Shown here in pieces: positions 51,644 to 53,123 of a DNA stretch of 53,123 nucleotides (the first letter of the stretch is position 1; every line of letters begins with the position of its first letter). The stretch is from the NCBI RefSeq assembly GCF_963511525.1, contig NZ_CAUPIY010000014.1:1-53123 (forward strand), read 5' to 3'. The notes under the pieces are model-generated. The model was not told the origin of the DNA. It did not search any database and was given only the letters and a program-made list of their open reading frames with translations. This stretch comes from Mobiluncus sp963511525 (GTDB taxonomy: Bacteria; Actinomycetota; Actinomycetes; Actinomycetales; Actinomycetaceae). The position numbers were made by a program, and so were the translations under genes.

Positions 51644-52542
51644 GGGCGCCCTGGGAGGGGCCAGCTCAGGTCCTGGACGGCAAAGCCACCGCTGGTGCTA
51701 TCAAAGCCGAGTTGCAGGCGCGTGTCGCCGCGGTACGTGAGCGCGGGGTTATTCCCGGGCTGGGCACTATCCTGGTCGGCGAGGATCCCGGTTCCGTAAC
51801 CTACGTGGCTGGTAAACATCGGGACTGCGCGGAGGTCGGCATCGAGTCCATTCGGGTCGATTTGCCTGCCACCGCCAGCCAAGACGAAGTCATGGCGGCG
51901 GTGCAACGGTTGAACCAAGACCCGGCCTGTACGGGATATATCGTGCAGCTACCGTTACCTAAGGGTATGGACACGAACCGGATTTTGGAAGCTATCGACC
52001 CGGATAAAGATGCCGATGGCCTGCATCCCATGAACCTGGGCCGTCTGGTGTTGCGGGTGTCAGAGCCGATAACTTCGCCTTTGCCCTGCACTCCCCGGGC
52101 CGTCATCGAACTGGGTCGTCGTTTCGGTCTGGATTTCAACGGTAAAGACGTGTGCGTGGTGGGGCGCGGCACTACGGTGGGTCGTTCCATCGGGCTGCTG
52201 CTGGGACGTAAAGATGTCAACGCCACCGTGACTTCGTGCCATACCGGCACCCAGGATCTGGCTGCGAAATGTCGCCAAGCGGACGTCATCGTGGCTGCCT
52301 CCGGGGTCGCGGGCATTATCACCGCGGACATGGTCAAGCCCGGCGCTGCTGTGTTTGACGTGGGAGTGTCTCGGGTTATCGACCCGGATACCGGCAAGTC
52401 TCGATTGCACGGTGACGTGGCGGACGGGGTCGACCGGGTGGCCGCCTGGTTGACGCCGAATCCCGGCGGGGTTGGGCCGATGACCCGGGCGTTGCTGCTG
52501 GTCAACGTGGTCGAAGCCGCGGAACGCGCGGCCGGGATTTAA
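51640..52542 (+). CDS. folD: Methylenetetrahydrofolate dehydrogenase/cyclohydrolase
   Basis: 300 residues, coupled to glyA by an ATGA overlap. The signatures are SVTYVAGKHRDC (catalytic Tyr and Lys), GYIVQLPLPKG, KDADGLHPMNLG, CTPRAVIEL, VVGRGTTVGRS and PNPGGVGPMT. The enzyme oxidises methylene-THF and hydrolyses methenyl-THF to 10-formyl-THF, the metabolite whose shortage raises ZTP, so the riboswitch closes a feedback loop. The NADP loop reads GRGTTVG rather than the common GRSxxVG. Confidence 0.95.
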   Translation: MRAPWEGPAQVLDGKATAGAIKAELQARVAAVRERGVIPGLGTILVGEDPGSVTYVAGKHRDCAEVGIESIRVDLPATASQDEVMAAVQRLNQDPACTGYIVQLPLPKGMDTNRILEAIDPDKDADGLHPMNLGRLVLRVSEPITSPLPCTPRAVIELGRRFGLDFNGKDVCVVGRGTTVGRSIGLLLGRKDVNATVTSCHTGTQDLAAKCRQADVIVAASGVAGIITADMVKPGAAVFDVGVSRVIDPDTGKSRLHGDVADGVDRVAAWLTPNPGGVGPMTRALLLVNVVEAAERAAGI

Positions 52543-52560
52543 ATCTTAATCTCCCTAACG

Positions 52561-52595
52561 GCGGTGACAGGCTGATTTTTTCGGGCTGTCACCGC
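52561..52595 (+). terminator. glyA–folD operon terminator
   Basis: GCGGTGACAG (52561–52570) pairs perfectly with CTGTCACCGC (52586–52595), and AGCAGGTTTCTTTT follows. It begins 18 nt after the folD stop. Confidence 0.75.
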
Positions 52596-52653
52596 AGCAG
52601 GTTTCTTTTAACGAAACAAAGTTGCGTATTCGCGTGTTCGGCAAGCTCAACAG

Positions 52654-52809
52654 ATGGCCGAATCTCAGATTCCCTTCCAAAAGACCCTTTCCGAACATCA
52701 GAGGGCAGATTTGTCAGTAATTTCGCATAGAGTGCGGATTGAGACCATGGTGCCTGCTGAAATCCTTCTCAAGCTCAAAAATGCAAAAGACGACGTTATC
52801 GCCGTTTAG
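52654..52809 (+). CDS. Possible small protein (51 residues), unrecognised
   Basis: An open frame from ATG 52654 to TAG 52807–52809 encodes a mixed-charge protein beginning MAESQIPFQKTLSEHQ and ending KNAKDDVIAV. There is no clear SD or -10 before it, and no family is recognised. It lies in the otherwise gene-free 527 nt between folD and argF. It may be a small gene, a remnant, or chance. Confidence 0.3.
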   Translation: MAESQIPFQKTLSEHQRADLSVISHRVRIETMVPAEILLKLKNAKDDVIAV

Positions 52810-53011
52810 GGTCGGATAGCGCCCTGTCGACTCGAGTTATTTACCCGGCTTAGACCGGATATAGGAGGGTTTATTTTTCAATTTTGCTCACAATAAGGGC
52901 CACATCCCCTGTGCTCAGTGACATGGCCGAGGTAACATCATTCTTGTTTCGAGGGGCTGTTAAACCTACGCACAAAAGACGTGCTTGGGAGGAATGCGGA
53001 ATTTTTGGACA

Positions 53012-53064
53012 ATCCAGAAAGCTCCTTCCCCCGAATCTGGATAATTACCTAGTTATGGAAGGGA
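53012..53064 (+). promoter_or_regulatory. argF leader with possible SD sequestration
   Basis: ATCCAGA (53012–53018) and TCTGGAT (53036–53042) form a 7-bp stem whose loop carries CCTTCC (53024–53029), complementary to the argF SD GGAAGG (53057–53062). An ATAATTA/TAGTTAT near-palindrome (53041–53056) overlaps the region and could be an operator. Functional meaning is inference. Confidence 0.4.
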
Positions 53065-53069
53065 TAATC

Positions 53070-53123
53070 ATGACTGATTTTCACGGTCGTCACTTTTTGA
53101 AAGAACTCGATTTTACTCCTGCT
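53070..53123 (+). CDS. argF: Ornithine carbamoyltransferase, N-terminal fragment (cut by window end)
   Basis: Eighteen codons are present. GRHFLKELDFTPA matches the N-terminus of ornithine carbamoyltransferases, which begin with a similar HFL…DF(T/S)PxE segment. The SD GGAAGGG is 6 nt before ATG 53070; an in-frame ATG at 53055 lies upstream of that SD. Whether it is the biosynthetic or the catabolic (arginine deiminase pathway) enzyme cannot be told from this much. Confidence 0.7.
   Translation, partial: MTDFHGRHFLKELDFTPA

Overview
The window looks like a chromosomal segment of a mid-GC actinobacterium. The core gene set and its order (folC–ndk, smc–ftsY, ffh followed by an amidohydrolase, glyA–folD), oligoribonuclease, a ROK regulator, EttA, a ZTP riboswitch and many SD-less starts all fit the Actinomycetaceae. 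A Mobiluncus- or Actinomyces-like host is my guess from gene content; no 16S or other marker is present to prove it.

Layout. Positions 1–5,500 are an accessory segment: an AbiE-type toxin–antitoxin pair, a small excisionase-like HTH protein, a GC-rich ABC-F gene broken by a frameshift and a nonsense codon, and a low-GC alpha/beta hydrolase. The hydrolase gene is bracketed by two diverged 118-nt repeats with a dyad core. A patatin-like lipase follows, then a two-gene operon of large YhgE/Pip-family membrane proteins (6.4–11.7 kb). From 11.7 to 20.9 kb most genes run on the minus strand: a DUF4143 ATPase, a BASS transporter, a monoglyceride-lipase-like hydrolase, an LpdA-like quinone reductase, an Abi_2/HEPN protein, tRNA-His, oligoribonuclease, a ROK regulator and tRNA-Arg. 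Between the Abi gene and tRNA-His lies a dense block of tandem hairpins ending in a nested, cloverleaf-like palindrome.

From 21 to 28 kb the plus strand carries ssb, ettA, malQ and an unusual PTS-EIIC-like membrane protein. Two metallopeptidases (M1 and M13) lie on the minus strand around a short plus-strand lipoprotein gene. From 34.4 kb to the end is largely housekeeping: folC, a solitary dhaL-like gene, ndk, smc–ftsY (chromosome condensation, SRP receptor), ffh–amidohydrolase–nei, ispG, a DyP peroxidase, and a ZTP-riboswitch-controlled glyA–folD one-carbon operon. The window ends in the first 18 codons of an ornithine carbamoyltransferase gene.

A recurrent signal links many of these genes. 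At twelve or more starts a -10 hexamer lies 6–7 nt before the start codon with no usable Shine–Dalgarno, so these mRNAs are probably leaderless. The observations most worth following are the nested palindrome block, the degenerate EIIC-like protein, the inverted DnaA-box pair before ssb, and the doubly inactivated ABC-F gene. I did not find a complete system that I could defend as wholly new.
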